Origin: Antilocapra americana
Lineage: Eukaryota > Chordata > Mammalia > Artiodactyla > Antilocapridae
Assembly (NCBI GenBank): GCA_007570785.1
Contig: ML662442.1
Location: forward strand, 35,413,818-35,477,817
Reading direction: 5' to 3'
Length of the DNA: 64,000 bases
Below are positions 24,326 through 34,965 of this stretch, one piece after another. The notes under the pieces were generated by a model. The model was given only the letters and a program-made list of their open reading frames with translations, was not told the DNA's origin and did not search any database. The number at the start of each line of letters is the position of its first letter. Positions within the stretch are counted from its first letter, which is position 1. Position numbers and translations under genes: made by a program.

Positions 24326-24403
24326 GTAGAAGTGGAGGTAGTCTCTTCCAAAAAAAGAAAAAAAAAGCTTAAATGGTTTATTAAAATTTTCCATCTAATT
24401 TCA

Positions 24404-24510
24404 GTTATGCAATTCTATACAGGGGATTAAATTTCATAGAACTACATGTGCTTATAAGCACACAGACACGTACACACACAACTGAGTAGCAGGCAAAAAA
24501 TGAATGTTAA
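24404..24510. repeat. 107-bp block, inverted copy of 25669-25775, inside the NPM1 pseudogene 3' UTR
   Basis: This block does not belong to NPM1. The remembered 3' UTR runs directly from the atttca text before it to the cagttga text after it. Its reverse complement matches 25669-25775 over 107 bases with two substitutions (near 24482 and 24500). It has no poly(A) and no target-site duplication, so it does not look like a retrotransposon insertion. Confidence 0.9.
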
Positions 24511-24784
24511 CAGTTGACATCTGGCAGTCCTTTTCATAATGAAGAAGAGAACCTTCCCTACCATGTCTGATAAATGTTGCCCAGGTTCCATGACCAAGAA
24601 TGTGTTGTCCAAAATGCCTAGTTTAGTTTCTAAAGAAGTAACTCCACCCTTTGCTTGGTTTTAAGTACACATGAAATGTTATCATAGGGCATAGGTATAG
24701 TGGTGGTAAGACAAATGGAAATGGTGAGGAGACAAATACACACATGAAATAAATTCAAGATGTTAAATAAAAAACAGATCAATG

Positions 24785-24985
24785 CAATTGCTAAATTGTC
24801 TCAAAAGTGTCCGATTCTTTGAGACCTCATGGTTTGCAGCCTGCCAGGCTTCTCTGCCCATGGGATTTCCCAGACAGGAATACTGGGGTGGGTTGCCATT
24901 TCATTCTCCAGGGGATCTTCCTGACCCAGGAATCAAACCTGTGGCTCTTGCATTTGCAGGCAGATTCTTTCCCACTGAGCCACCT
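24785..24985 (-). repeat. Bov-tA SINE
   Basis: Minus-strand copy with tail gcaattgctaaattgtctca, body gggatttcccagacaggaat and head cccactgagccacctt. It directly abuts the tail of a minus-strand BovB. Confidence 0.85.
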
Positions 24986-25493
24986 TCAGTTCAGTTCAGT
25001 TCAGTCACTCAGTCGGGTCTGACTCTTTGCGACCCCATGGACTGCAGCACAGCAGGCCTCCCTGTCCATCGCCAACTCCCACAGTTTACTCAAACTCATG
25101 TCCATTGAGTCAGTGATGCCATCCAACCATCTCATCCTCTTTCGTTCCCTTCTCCTCCTGCCTTCAATCTTTCGTCTTTTACAAGGAGTCAGTTAGTTCT
25201 TCACATCAGGTGGCTAAAGTATTGGGAGTTTCAGCTTCAGCATCAGTCCTTCCAATAAATATTCAGGACTGATTTCCTTTAGGATGGACTGGTTGGATCA
25301 GTCCAAGGGACTCTCAAGAGCCTTCTCCAACTCCACAGTTCAAAAGCATCAATTCTTTGGCACTCAGCTTTCTCTATAGTCCAACTCTCACATCCATACA
25401 TGACCACTGGAAAAACCATAGCTTTGACTAGATGGACCTTTGTTGGCAAAGTAATGTCTCTGCTTTTTAATATGCTGTCTAGGTTGGTCACCT
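24986..25493 (-). repeat. BovB LINE 3' fragment, 5'-truncated
   Basis: Begins with the tandem tail ttcagttcagttcagttcag and runs antisense through ccatccaaccatctcatcct, caggtggctaaagtattggg, ggatggactggttggatcag and the ctcacatccatacatgacca segment. This is the C-terminal end of the BovB ORF and its 3' UTR. The frame at 25279-25524 (-) is a relic of that ORF. Confidence 0.92.
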
Positions 25494-26404
25494 TAGATAA
25501 ATATAAATAAATCATGAGAGACACCCAGAAAGTTGCAAAAATGGCACACAGAATCCCATGGATCTTTTACACAGTTTCCATGGTGCCACCTTCTATGACC
25601 GCAGTATAATATCAAAACTAGGGAACTGATTTTTGGTACCATACTGATAAGTAGACTACAGACTTCATTTAACATTCACTTTTTGCCTGCTACTCAATTG
25701 TGTGTGTACGTGTCTGTGTGCTTATAAGCACATGTAGTTCTATGAAATTTAATCCCCTGTATAGAATTGCATAACCACTACCAAGTCAGGACACAGAACT
25801 CTTCCCTCACCACAAAGCGACTCTTTTTGTATACCCCATTGTAATCACACCCATCTTCTACCACAGTCACTAATCTGTTTTCCATTTTTATTGCTTTGCC
25901 ATTCTGAGAATGTTATGTAAGTAGAATCATATAGTATGTAACCTTCAGAGACTTTTTTTTTTCCATTAAGCATAATGTTCTTGAAATCCATCTAAGTTGA
26001 TCCATTATGTCACTTTTTTTTATGGCTGATTAGTATTCTATGGCATGGACATACCAGTGACTGTTAACCATTCACCAATTAAAAAACATTTGGGTTGTTC
26101 CCAATTTATGGCTACTACAATTAAAGCTGCTATGAACACTCATGTATACATACTTTTCGTCAATCTAAGTTTCCATTTCTCTGAGATGAATGCCCAGAAG
26201 TACAAATACTGGGTTGTACAGTAGTTGCATTGTTAGCTTTGAAGAAACTTCCATACATGCCCACCCACATGTATGAGGGATTCAGCTGCCCCACACGCTC
26301 CCCAGTATTTAGTTTTACTACTATTTTACATTTTAACCATCCTAGTATGGTGTAGTAATATCTCATTGTGGTTTTTTTTTATCAATAATTTGCTTTTCCT
26401 AAAT
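25494..26404. repeat. L1M-type LINE segment, diverged
   Basis: Old L1 text in the usual order: attctgagaatgttatgtaa near 25901, aagtagaatcatatagtatg near 25918, ggctgattagtattctatgg near 26024, accattcaccaattaaaaaa near 26068, taaagctgctatgaacactc near 26122, then gatgaatgcccagaagtac, and a gtgtagtaatatctcattgtgg terminus near 26350. It contains 25669-25775, the apparent donor of the inverted copy in the NPM1 pseudogene. Confidence 0.7.
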
Positions 26405-26612
26405 GTTGCTGTTGTTCAGTTGCTAAGTCATGTCCAACTCCTTTGTGACCCCATGGACTGTAGCCCACCAGGATCCTTTGTTCATGGGTTTTCTAAGGCA
26501 AGAATATTAGGGTGGGTTGCCATTTCCTTCTCCAGTGGATATTCCTGACCCAGGGATCAAACCCAGGTCTCCTGCATTGCAGGCAGATTCCTTGCCGCTG
26601 AGCCACCAGGCT
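26405..26612 (-). repeat. Bov-tA SINE
   Basis: Minus-strand copy with tail gttgctgttgttcagttgct, body atggactgtagcccaccagg and head gctgagccaccagg. Confidence 0.88.
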
Positions 26613-26772
26613 CAATACACAACAATTTAAGAGACGTCACATGAGAGTTAATTGATGGCCAAATTGTTTGAACTATTTTTCTTTTCCATTTTGGTGGTTT
26701 TCCAGTATTGACTTTACATTAGAATCACCTGGAAAGCTTTAAAACCATCTCTAAGTCCAGACTTTACATACA

Positions 26773-27029
26773 TGCCTGCTAAGTCACTTCAGTCATGTTC
26801 GACTCTGTGCAACACTACGGACTGTTCAGTCATGTCCAACTCTTTGTGACCCTATGAACTGTAGCCTGCCAGGCTCCTCTGTCCATGGGATTCTCCAGCA
26901 AGAATATTGGAGTGTGGGTTGCCATGCTCTCCTCCAGGGGACCTTGCCAACCCAAGGATCGAACCCATGTCTCTTATGTCTCCTGCACTGGCAGGAAGGT
27001 TCTTTACCACTAGCACCACCTGGGAAGCC
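26773..27029 (-). repeat. Bov-tA SINE with internal partial duplication of its tail
   Basis: Minus-strand copy. The tail segment ttcagtcatgttcgactctg at 26789 is repeated as ttcagtcatgtccaactctt at 26825, so about 36 bases are present twice. The head ends caccacctgggaagccc. Confidence 0.86.
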
Positions 27030-28320
27030 CAAGCCCAGAATATACCTCAGGCCAATTAAGTTTGAATCTCTCATGGCAAACCCAAGTATCATTATTTATT
27101 TGTTAAAATTATCCAGATAATTATAATACGCAACCAAGGTTGAGAGCTAATGTTGAATCTAATTTCTACACAGACACCAGAAATATAATCATAATTAAGG
27201 CTTTTTGCTGACTCTCTCGTAAGCTGTGTGCAGATAAAACCCAAGCTCAGTGACCAGCCTCTCCAAATCTCACTTCCTCCATTATCTCCAGCCCTATTAA
27301 CGTCCACTTTCTCTCCACATTTTATGCTCTGGTAGTAACAAATTATTTGTAGCTTGCCATGCAGTTAGAACCTGAGAATTTACTTTTTTTTAATCAAAAA
27401 TTCCAAATAATCCTGATGCACAAGAATATTTGAAAGATACTCTATTTCCACTAATTGCAAAGTGATTTAATTTTTTTATTACTCTATTCTTCATCTATTC
27501 ATTCATCCAAAAAGTATTAAGTGAGGACTTTATATGTGGAAGGCACTATAGAGAATAACTCAAGGTTCAGTGATGGAAAGTCCTGGCAGACAATTAAAAA
27601 AATGTAACAAGTACCAGGGTGGGTAAGCACAGGGGTTTAAGGAGATTACAAGCGTGGCACCCCACCCAGTGATAGTAGATGTAGCTTGAGACTTACAGGA
27701 TGAGTAGAATTAGCCAGGCAAAGAGGGAACAGAGGAATGAATATAGAGGGAAAAAAGCATGTTTAAAGGTTAACAATAGAATAACATGCCTTGTTCAGAA
27801 AATTTTAAGGCCTTTGGTATGGCTGGAGGAAGAAGGAAAAGGAATAAACATAAACATCTAAATGCTCAAATATTTTACTTATATTACTTTAATGTCTCTA
27901 ATAAAATAATATCAATAAATAAGAATCAATGGCTATGAAAGGGTGAAGTCATTTTTCTTAAGCAAACAGTAATTGCTAATTGCAGCCTGAAGGGCTTTTG
28001 AAGATTCACTGGGAAATAACCTTCACCTCATTAAACTCTATTAACAGCATTTTTTTTAAGCTTCTAACCCTGCCCAAGAGTTGTTGACCTCAACTTCAGG
28101 GTCAAGAGATTTGCTTCAGGCACTTATTTCAGACCCTAGATTTTATGGGAACTAAGTACTCTCTTAATCCAAGCATTCATCTCTGCTGAAGGAAATTGCT
28201 CTGTTCTCTAAATGACACTAACCCTTCACTTTTCAAATACATGTCAGCTGTGTTGCTGAACATCTACAGCATATGTCATTCTGTTGCCTAAGTCGATGAC
28301 TCAGAGAAGCTGCCTTTCCA
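27030..28320. other. Unassigned sequence, possibly with diverged L2
   Basis: No gene recognised. The segment about 27580-27790 (caagtaccagggtgggtaag, gaattagccaggcaaagagg, gaacagaggaatgaatat) is reminiscent of antisense L2 but is too diverged to call confidently. Confidence 0.35.
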
Positions 28321-28321
28321 G

Positions 28322-28324
<3 letters not shown>

Positions 28325-28375
<51 letters not shown>
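28325..28375. repeat. (TG)n microsatellite, about 25 units
   Basis: Near-pure dinucleotide run just downstream of ccagcaga and ending at tttggagagg. Runs of this length are commonly polymorphic. Confidence 0.97.
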
Positions 28376-28378
<3 letters not shown>

Positions 28379-30570
28379 GAGAGGCTGGAGGGGATTAAAA
28401 CATAAGATCCCAATTGAAGCACTTTAAATTGCTAAAATTGCTGCAGTACTCCATTGGAACCAAAAGGTGATGAATTCTTCAACTGAACTGTTGAAAAAGT
28501 TATCAAGAAAACTCAAAAGGAAAAGGTAGTAAGTAAAATTTCATTTTCAAAAGTTAACTTTAAAAGAAAAAGTCTCATCTCACTGGGGATCTTTGCTGTT
28601 CCAGAATAGCTTTAAGTTCACTTAGGGATATTTTAGTTTTATTTATGTTTTGGCAAAATTTATGAGCTGCAGATCATTTCCTGAAAACAAGACACTCATA
28701 CTGTCACTGCCAACACTGGAATAAGTTTCATTTTGTCAAGGAAAATTATTCAGGCTCACAATTTAAAAAAAAATTTATCCCGGATGCTACAGAGGACTTT
28801 TCTCCTTCTTCTGGAACTCCGAGAAGAATAAAGCCATGGTATCCACTTGTGGGAACAATTCTGCATCAGAAGACTTTGACCTGGATGTCTCCACTGACCA
28901 ACTATGAATGAGGACTTGCCACTGCCATCACAACAAAGCCTTACTTAAGAACCTTTCTGAACATGAGGCCATGTAGACAGACTAGCTATGGGGCAGATCT
29001 TCTGATAAATTTGAGGGTATTTCAAGAGCCCAGAGGGCAGACCATCTTAAATCAGGGCTATCTTAGAAAATCTAAGCCATGTCAGCACTGTTCCTACCCT
29101 CAATCAACTTACCATATTAACCCTGTTGACATGGATGAAGACCAAACCAAAGAAATAAGAACACGTGGTAAACATGGTTAAGAATACATATTCTCAACCA
29201 ATTATGTTTTTTCACTGTCAGCAGTTATCATATCCTTTGAAGGCTCAAAATGCTATAATGGAAGGGGACATCAAAAAGCCCCACTAGCCAGCTTCTCAAG
29301 GCACTCCTCTTTGCCACTTTATGTAATTAAACAAAAAACAACACACTCTCATAACTAGAACTGAGGCTAGGGAAGTAGGGGTGTGTGTGTGTGTTGGGAC
29401 AGGTCAGAGCTTAAATACAACACTAAAGAGATTCTACCCATGTCATTATTAAATATCTTAACCCAATATTATTGCATTTGTGACTGCCCTCTTCAAAAGA
29501 TAACTCTGAGTGAGACAGGCCACCCCTTAGAATATCAACAGCCCTAGATACTTCCCTAAGGACAGCCTGAGAGTAGCAGCGTCTTTCCCTCCTGCCTTGA
29601 ATCCATGTTCACCCAACTTTGGCCCTTTGGTTAATGGAGCATTCAACATGAAAATAAATAAAACCCTCCTCCAAATCACAGACAGTGTTATGGCGATTGG
29701 TCTTCCCCAAACTCCTACATTGTGTGTCTCTTTCCCACCCATCTGGGTGGGAAATTAAATAGGACAGGCAGAAGAGCTGCAAATTTCAAACTAACTTTTT
29801 CCTCCCTTCCTCCCCACCCCCAACTCCTTCCTTGAGTTTTTGTCCTCTGCCCTAAAAGTGTCTTGTTTTTTTTCCCCTCTTGTCATCTGGCAGCCAAGAA
29901 TATTGAATGCAGCTTAAAGAAATAACATCATATTATGGAAACATCCTTTTATTAAGACAGCTGACTACATATGTTAGTGCATGTACTCATTCTTTAGATT
30001 GCTATGCCATTTTAGGACAGAGAGAGGATTTGGATGCAGTCTACATGCTATTTTTTAAAATTTCATGTGCTGTGGGGAAAAAAAGCAAAGCATGCCAGTT
30101 TTCTTTTTTGCAAGATTATGAGGATTAAGGAGTATTTTTTCCATCCCAAGATTTAACACGACTTTGAAAATTGCCCGTTAACTCCCAATGAGATCTTGAT
30201 ATTGTAAAGCCTGAGCAATCTCTAAAAAGCAAAAGCAAAATATAGCTAATTAACAAGGAAACAAAGATTCCTTTCAAAGAATAGCATGGTACATTTCCAG
30301 AGTCTGGCCCAGAAAAGATGAGAAAGGTGATCCTCACACACTGGCAAGTTCAAGCCTTTAGGCACCATTGTCTTTCTGCAAATGTGCACTTTCCAGCTCA
30401 CATAGGAGACCCTAGCATGTTTATAAGCTGGCTGTCCCTTTCTTGCCCTTCCCTCTCCTGTCTCTTTTATAACCCTTTTTCTTCTCTTCTATAGGAACTA
30501 AGCTGCAGGATAGTAAAAGGAAATGATTTCATTAGGGTGGAGAAGGAAAAAGATAGAGCTTTAGTTCCAA
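28376..30570. other. Unassigned intergenic sequence
   Basis: No recognised gene or repeat. Short GT-rich run at about 29380-29394. The 28963-29181 frame (72 codons, +) shows no family similarity that I recognise. Confidence 0.4.
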
Positions 30571-30610
30571 ATCTTGGAAGTCAAATGTGCATCTTGGAAG
30601 TCAAATGTGC
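30571..30610. repeat. 20-bp tandem duplication
   Basis: atcttggaagtcaaatgtgc occurs twice head to tail, a perfect local duplication in otherwise unique DNA. Confidence 0.95.
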
Positions 30611-31699
30611 TGTGTAAGAAAAACAGCTGCCTGCCAAGCCACCAGCTGAGTTTCCTTAAGCGGCAGAGTCCTGCTCAAGTAGATGCCCAAGGGAGGGAGC
30701 AGTGCAGGGCCGGGGTATGGAAGAGACAGAACCAACACTTGTACCTTGTTTCCCTGTTCACAATCCCCTCCATCCTACCATCCTTTCCCTCTTTATTTGA
30801 GCACGAGCAGCGCTCTCCAGAGATCTAGAGTGCTCTGCTGGCAGTCATAACTTCTCTCTCACAAACTGCAGGGGAAATGAAAGGATCACTAATCTTCTCT
30901 ACCCTGGATTGCACAAAATGTCTGTTTCTTAGATCGTTGCATAATGTGCTCACTCTGAAAACTAATCTAGAAATAGATTCGAAAAGTAAGATGCTTTTAA
31001 AAACTTGGATTTAAGATTCCACCCCAAACCAGAAAAGCACAGTTAATCCTCAGGGGGAAAAATATTGCAAGGCATGCTCTTACTCTCACTGACTCTTGCT
31101 CATCCTGTTGTGCTTTATCTCCAGCATGCTTCGGAGAGGAGGAGATGCAGAATGTATTAAAATGGTCTGGGTTTTCAGGTCACAATCACATCCAAAACGG
31201 ATACTGGTGGGCTTCCAACGTGCAGTGGGGGAACCTGGCTCCTCAATCCAGCCTCTGGGGAGCTCAGATTTGGGAACAGCTATGAACTTCTTTAAATATC
31301 TATTTTATTAGTGTCTCTATTAATACTTTTGGATGGAAATCTTGGAAATATCTCATAATGAGAGAATATTCAAATTATTTAATTGTTTGGTGACTGGAGT
31401 CTTTTTTTTTTTTTAATTAAAGTCCACCATCTGACCCACCTCTCTCCCTTTGTCATCTCACTTCCTTTCTTTCTCAAGGAGAAGGCCTTGTTAAACTAAT
31501 CCAGCAAATTGTAAGACACTGGCTGGTTAACAATTCACTAGGAAGTAGGGTCAATCTTCATCTGTATACCCCAGCTCATTTGCATTTCTTATGGTCCTTC
31601 TAAAGAACAGATGTAACTATTCTTTTCAACATCCTTCGTCTATGAAACTATTAAGAGGGTGCCTTCAAATCTCTTGGCTGGGCACTACAAATACTACCC
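30611..31699. other. Unassigned intergenic sequence
   Basis: No recognised gene or repeat. A poly(T) run is present near 31402. Confidence 0.4.
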
Positions 31700-31808
31700 T
31701 ATTAGATTTTATCAGTAAATCTTCATGATAATCCATGAGGTATATACTAATATTATTTCCATTTTAAAAATGGGAAGAATGAGTCTCAAAGAATGTCAGT
31801 AACTACAA
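31700..31808 (-). repeat. MIR SINE fragment, minus strand
   Basis: The block cttcatgataatccatgagg, then attatttccattttaaaaat and tgggaagaatgagtctcaaa, fits antisense MIR. Confidence 0.5.
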
Positions 31809-32159
31809 GTAGAGAGACAGCATCTAAAAGGAGGCAGTCTATCTTCAGCCCTTGCTCTTGACCTTTGAACTATGGAGCATTTCATCTTAAACTCTACTGC
31901 TGGACACTCCACATGAGTCCTGATATCCTGCCAAGGATGCTTATGCCCAGTGCTCCCAAAGTGGGGAGTGACCGGGGTGGGGAGGGTCCTTCTACAGGCT
32001 ATGGATAGCTGTATTCTAAGCGGAGGCAGGAAGAAAGCCATGATCACCCACTCATTTCTATATGGGTTCTTGTTTTTTTAAATTTCATGAAAACCACCCT
32101 TCAGTCCTGCCATAACCATTCTTTCTAAGGGCAAAGCATATATCTGTAGACCACAATTT
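31809..32159. other. Unassigned sequence
   Basis: No recognised gene or repeat. Confidence 0.35.
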
Positions 32160-32370
32160 TATCCCCCAGTCTCCCATCAGTGGGTGATTGGACTCTTTTG
32201 TGTTTTCCTTGTCATGAGCAGCACTGCTATGAACATTCTCAAGATCCCTGTTGTACGTGTGTGGGTTTCTCCTAGGAATTCAGGGAGATATGGAATAGCT
32301 GGGTCACAGGTATAAGGATGGACTTTACATTTACTTTACAGTTCTCTGGCAAGTGTAACTCCTAGTTTTG
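32160..32370. repeat. L1M-type LINE fragment
   Basis: Contains agtgggtgattggactctt, gagcagcactgctatgaaca and atatggaatagctgggtcac, paralleling the remembered old-L1 segment also seen near 26100-26230 and 59520-59650. Confidence 0.55.
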
Positions 32371-33753
32371 GTTCAAATGGGGACCCCATTCCATAGGAAA
32401 GTATTTCCCCCAAAGATGTGCGTCAGGAGCCTTGCAGACTCTAGATTGTGGAAAATAGCATAGTGACCAGCCTTAGGCCACAGATGGCTAAGGACTTTAC
32501 TTACGTTGGTGTAGAAGGGCTCTGAGCTAACATTAGAACCATGTTAGGAAGAGCTGTGTTTTTACGATGTCTTTTTATGATCGAGTTAGAGTCTAGCAAA
32601 CTATGCGTAGTTACTTTCATACTGTGTGGGCTCAGTTATTCTCAATAAATTCTTTTACTGGTTTGTTGCAAATATTCAAATTAAGGAGCTTCTCCAAGTA
32701 TTGTTATTGCTACTCCCTGACCTGGGGGAGTGATGTAAGTCCACTAACAAATATAGCAAGATTCATATACTGACAAGCTCAGTATATGAGCAAGTCAGAT
32801 ACTGTTTGCAGATATTGCCTTAGTGGCTTATGTGGGTATACTGGCATGCTTCTCCATGCCAGTTATATAGAACTGTTTTCATTTTCAAGAAAGAATCCAA
32901 ATTCTGTATTTTTTAATCTCTGATTTTAATTTTTTTATAAAAAGTTTTCTCTCTTCTCCTTCTTGTCAAATTACTAGACATCATTTCACCTTCTTTTATA
33001 GTTGTGCATGCTTTTCCCCTTATGAAATAGTTTTATAATCCACTGTGGGCTTAGAAACCACTAGCCAAACCCGTTATCATTGTGGGTAATATAAGAGCAA
33101 ACGAGGTCCGAGAGTCTGGAGAGGCTTTCTTCTAAGTAAAGTGAATCTCATGGAATCAGCTTCTAAGGGTTAAAGACCTTTTTTGCTCACTTTCTTGTTT
33201 TCAGTGGGAGAAGAAACTAAATGCCAAAACTCAAATTATTTAAGATAATTGAACAAAGGATTCAGATCACAATTCAGATTCTATTTCAATCCTGATGTTT
33301 GATTTCTATGTAATTAAGTAAGAAACTTAATCATCCTGACCTCTCCCAGTTTATGGAACTAGAAAATGAAAATGGCCACCTCTCCTAAGGTAGAGAAAGG
33401 CTTAATTATCATCATGTACCTATTTTTTCAGCTAGATAGCCTTGCCACAGTATAAGCATTATCCTAGTGAATTAAGATTACCTTAGAGCATGTTGATCCT
33501 TAGAAACCTCTAGGAAAGTCCCAAGTTTCTAAGCCTTACATTAGGCAAACAGCCAAGTAGCTGAGCTTTCCTAACAGATATTCCAACTGGTGTAGATATT
33601 CCAACTGGTGTAGAAACATCATACCAGGACTGAAGGCAACTATTTTACATAGTTGAAGAGAAAAAAATCCAGAATATTGGATATTTAGAAATAGAAGTTC
33701 GTCTTAAACCATTATAATAAAGAAGTGTTGTACTGAAGTGGATCAAGTGAAAC
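32371..33753. other. Unassigned sequence with an 18-bp tandem duplication
   Basis: No gene recognised. The unit atattccaactggtgtag is tandemly repeated at 33578-33613. Confidence 0.45.
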
Positions 33754-34477
33754 AAAAAGTCAAGGAGAACATTGGGGTGCACGTGGCTGTTTCAATTCTG
33801 GTTTCCTCGGTGTATATGCCCAGCAGTGGGATTGCCGGGTCATATGGCAGGTCTATTTGCAGCTTTTTAAGGAACCTCCACACTGTTTTCCATAGTGGCT
33901 GTACTAGTTTGCATTCCCACCAACAGTGTAAGAGGGTTCCCTTTTCTCCACATCCTCTCCAGCATTTATTGCTTGTAGACNNNNNNNNNNNNNNNNNNNN
34001 NNNNNNNNNNNNNNNNNNNNNNNNNNNNNNNNNNNNNNNNNNNNNNNNNNNNNNNNNNNNNNNNNNNNNNNNNNNNNNNNNNNNNNNNNNNNNNNNNNNN
34101 NNNNNNNNNNNNNNNNNNNNNNNNNNNNNNNNNNNNNNNNNNNNNNNNNNNNNNNNNNNNNNNNNNNNNNNNNNNNNNNNNNNNNNNNNNNNNNNNNNNN
34201 NNNNNNNNNNNNNNNNNNNNNNNNNNNNNNNNNNNNNNNNNNNNNNNNNNNNNNNNNNNNNNNNNNNNNNNNNNNNNNNNNNNNNNNNNNNNNNNNNNNN
34301 NNNNNNNNNNNNNNNNNNNNNNNNNNNNNNNNNNNNNNNNNNNNNNNNNNNNNNNNNNNNNNNNNNNNNNNNNNNNNNNNAGGGGGGACCCGGAGGGGAA
34401 GCATATGTAAACCCATGGTGATATCATGACAATGTATGGCAAAAACAATAATAAAAAAAAAAAAAAGTCAAGGAGAA
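33754..34477 (+). repeat. Bovid L1 (L1_BT-type) with 5' inversion, containing an assembly gap, with target-site duplication
   Basis: The left part, 33770-33980, is the 3' portion of L1 ORF2 on the minus strand (reverse complement reads aatgctggagaggatgtgga, then tgttggtgggaatgcaaact, then tatgacccggcaatcccac). After 400 N, 34381-34461 is an L1 3' end on the plus strand (gcatatgtaaacccatggtg, gacaatgtatggcaaaaaca) finishing in poly(A). Both outer edges are the same 16-mer aaaaagtcaaggagaa (33754-33769 and 34462-34477). Opposite orientations inside one pair of target-site duplications is the signature of a 5'-inverted insertion (twin priming). Confidence 0.9.
33981..34380. other. Assembly gap, exactly 400 N
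   Basis: Unsequenced bases inside the L1 insertion. Its length equals that of the other gap, so it is probably a placeholder rather than a measured size. Open frames spanning it are meaningless. Confidence 1.
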
Positions 34478-34519
34478 TGGTACATTTATTCTTCTAATTC
34501 TCTTTGACTAAAATTTGCC

Positions 34520-34965
34520 AAAGCAGATAACAGCAAGCTCAGTGTGGTATATTGCAAACATGATCACAAACTTGTCACTTTTGGCCAGTAGGACATTAGC
34601 AAACTGGACACAAGCAGAAGCTGAACTGACTCCTGCACACTGGAACATGCCTTCTTATTGTTCTGATAACCTGCCTCTACCATGTGAGGAAGCCTAGACT
34701 AGCCTGCTAGAGAACACAAGAACTTTTAAAGGAGAAGCAAGTTCCCCAGCTGACAGCCACCCAACCCCCTCAAAGTAGAGCCACCCATAGCTGACTTCAA
34801 ACACATATGTGTCTGAAATTCAAAAATAAATGCAAAGAACCATCCAGATGAGCCTAGCCTAAATTGCTAAGCCCCAAATCATACACCAAGTAAATGGTGA
34901 TTATTTTAAGCACTAAGTTTTGAGGTGGCTTGTTACTCCATAATAAATGGTTGCTACATTGAATG
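34520..34965 (+). repeat. MLT1-type LTR remnant
   Basis: Diverged, but ends with cctaaattgctaagcccc, gtaaatggtgattattttaa, gcactaagttttgaggtggc and ttgttactccataataaatg, resembling the 3' end of MaLR LTRs. An upstream ccagctgacagccacccaac block at 34745 fits the same order. Confidence 0.55.

Larger units (their letters stand above)
23178..24772 (+). pseudogene. NPM1: NPM1 (nucleophosmin) processed pseudogene, disrupted
   Basis: This is an intronless copy of the nucleophosmin mRNA; NPM1 is a nucleolar histone chaperone. The ATG-equivalent is at 23235. Recognisable N-terminal core text follows: aactatctttttggttgtga, ccaattaaagtagccctggc, and ttacggttgaagtgtggttc near 23511. The acidic stretch is shortened near 23680-23730. 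Near 23880 comes gaactcctaaaacacttgaa, then tctgtagaagacattaaagc and the C-terminal helix-bundle region ending near ctattcaagatctctg. The 3' UTR continues to 24772 (tgataaatgttgcccaggtt, gaatgtgttgtccaaaatgc, ttaaataaaaaac). It has many frameshifts, stops and small deletions. A Bov-A2 interrupts the codons just before the stop, and a 107-bp foreign block sits in the 3' UTR. It is a retrocopy: no introns, and it ends at the mRNA polyadenylation region. Confidence 0.93.

Noticed and set aside
28963..29181. 72-codon frame in unassigned DNA as a possible lineage-specific gene
   Set aside because: No recognised motif, no nearby promoter or polyadenylation signal, and a length expected by chance.
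33738..34421. Open frames of 144-255 codons across 33738-34448 and 45947-46714
   Set aside because: They are open only because they run through N runs; the real sequence on either side is L1 or L2/SINE.
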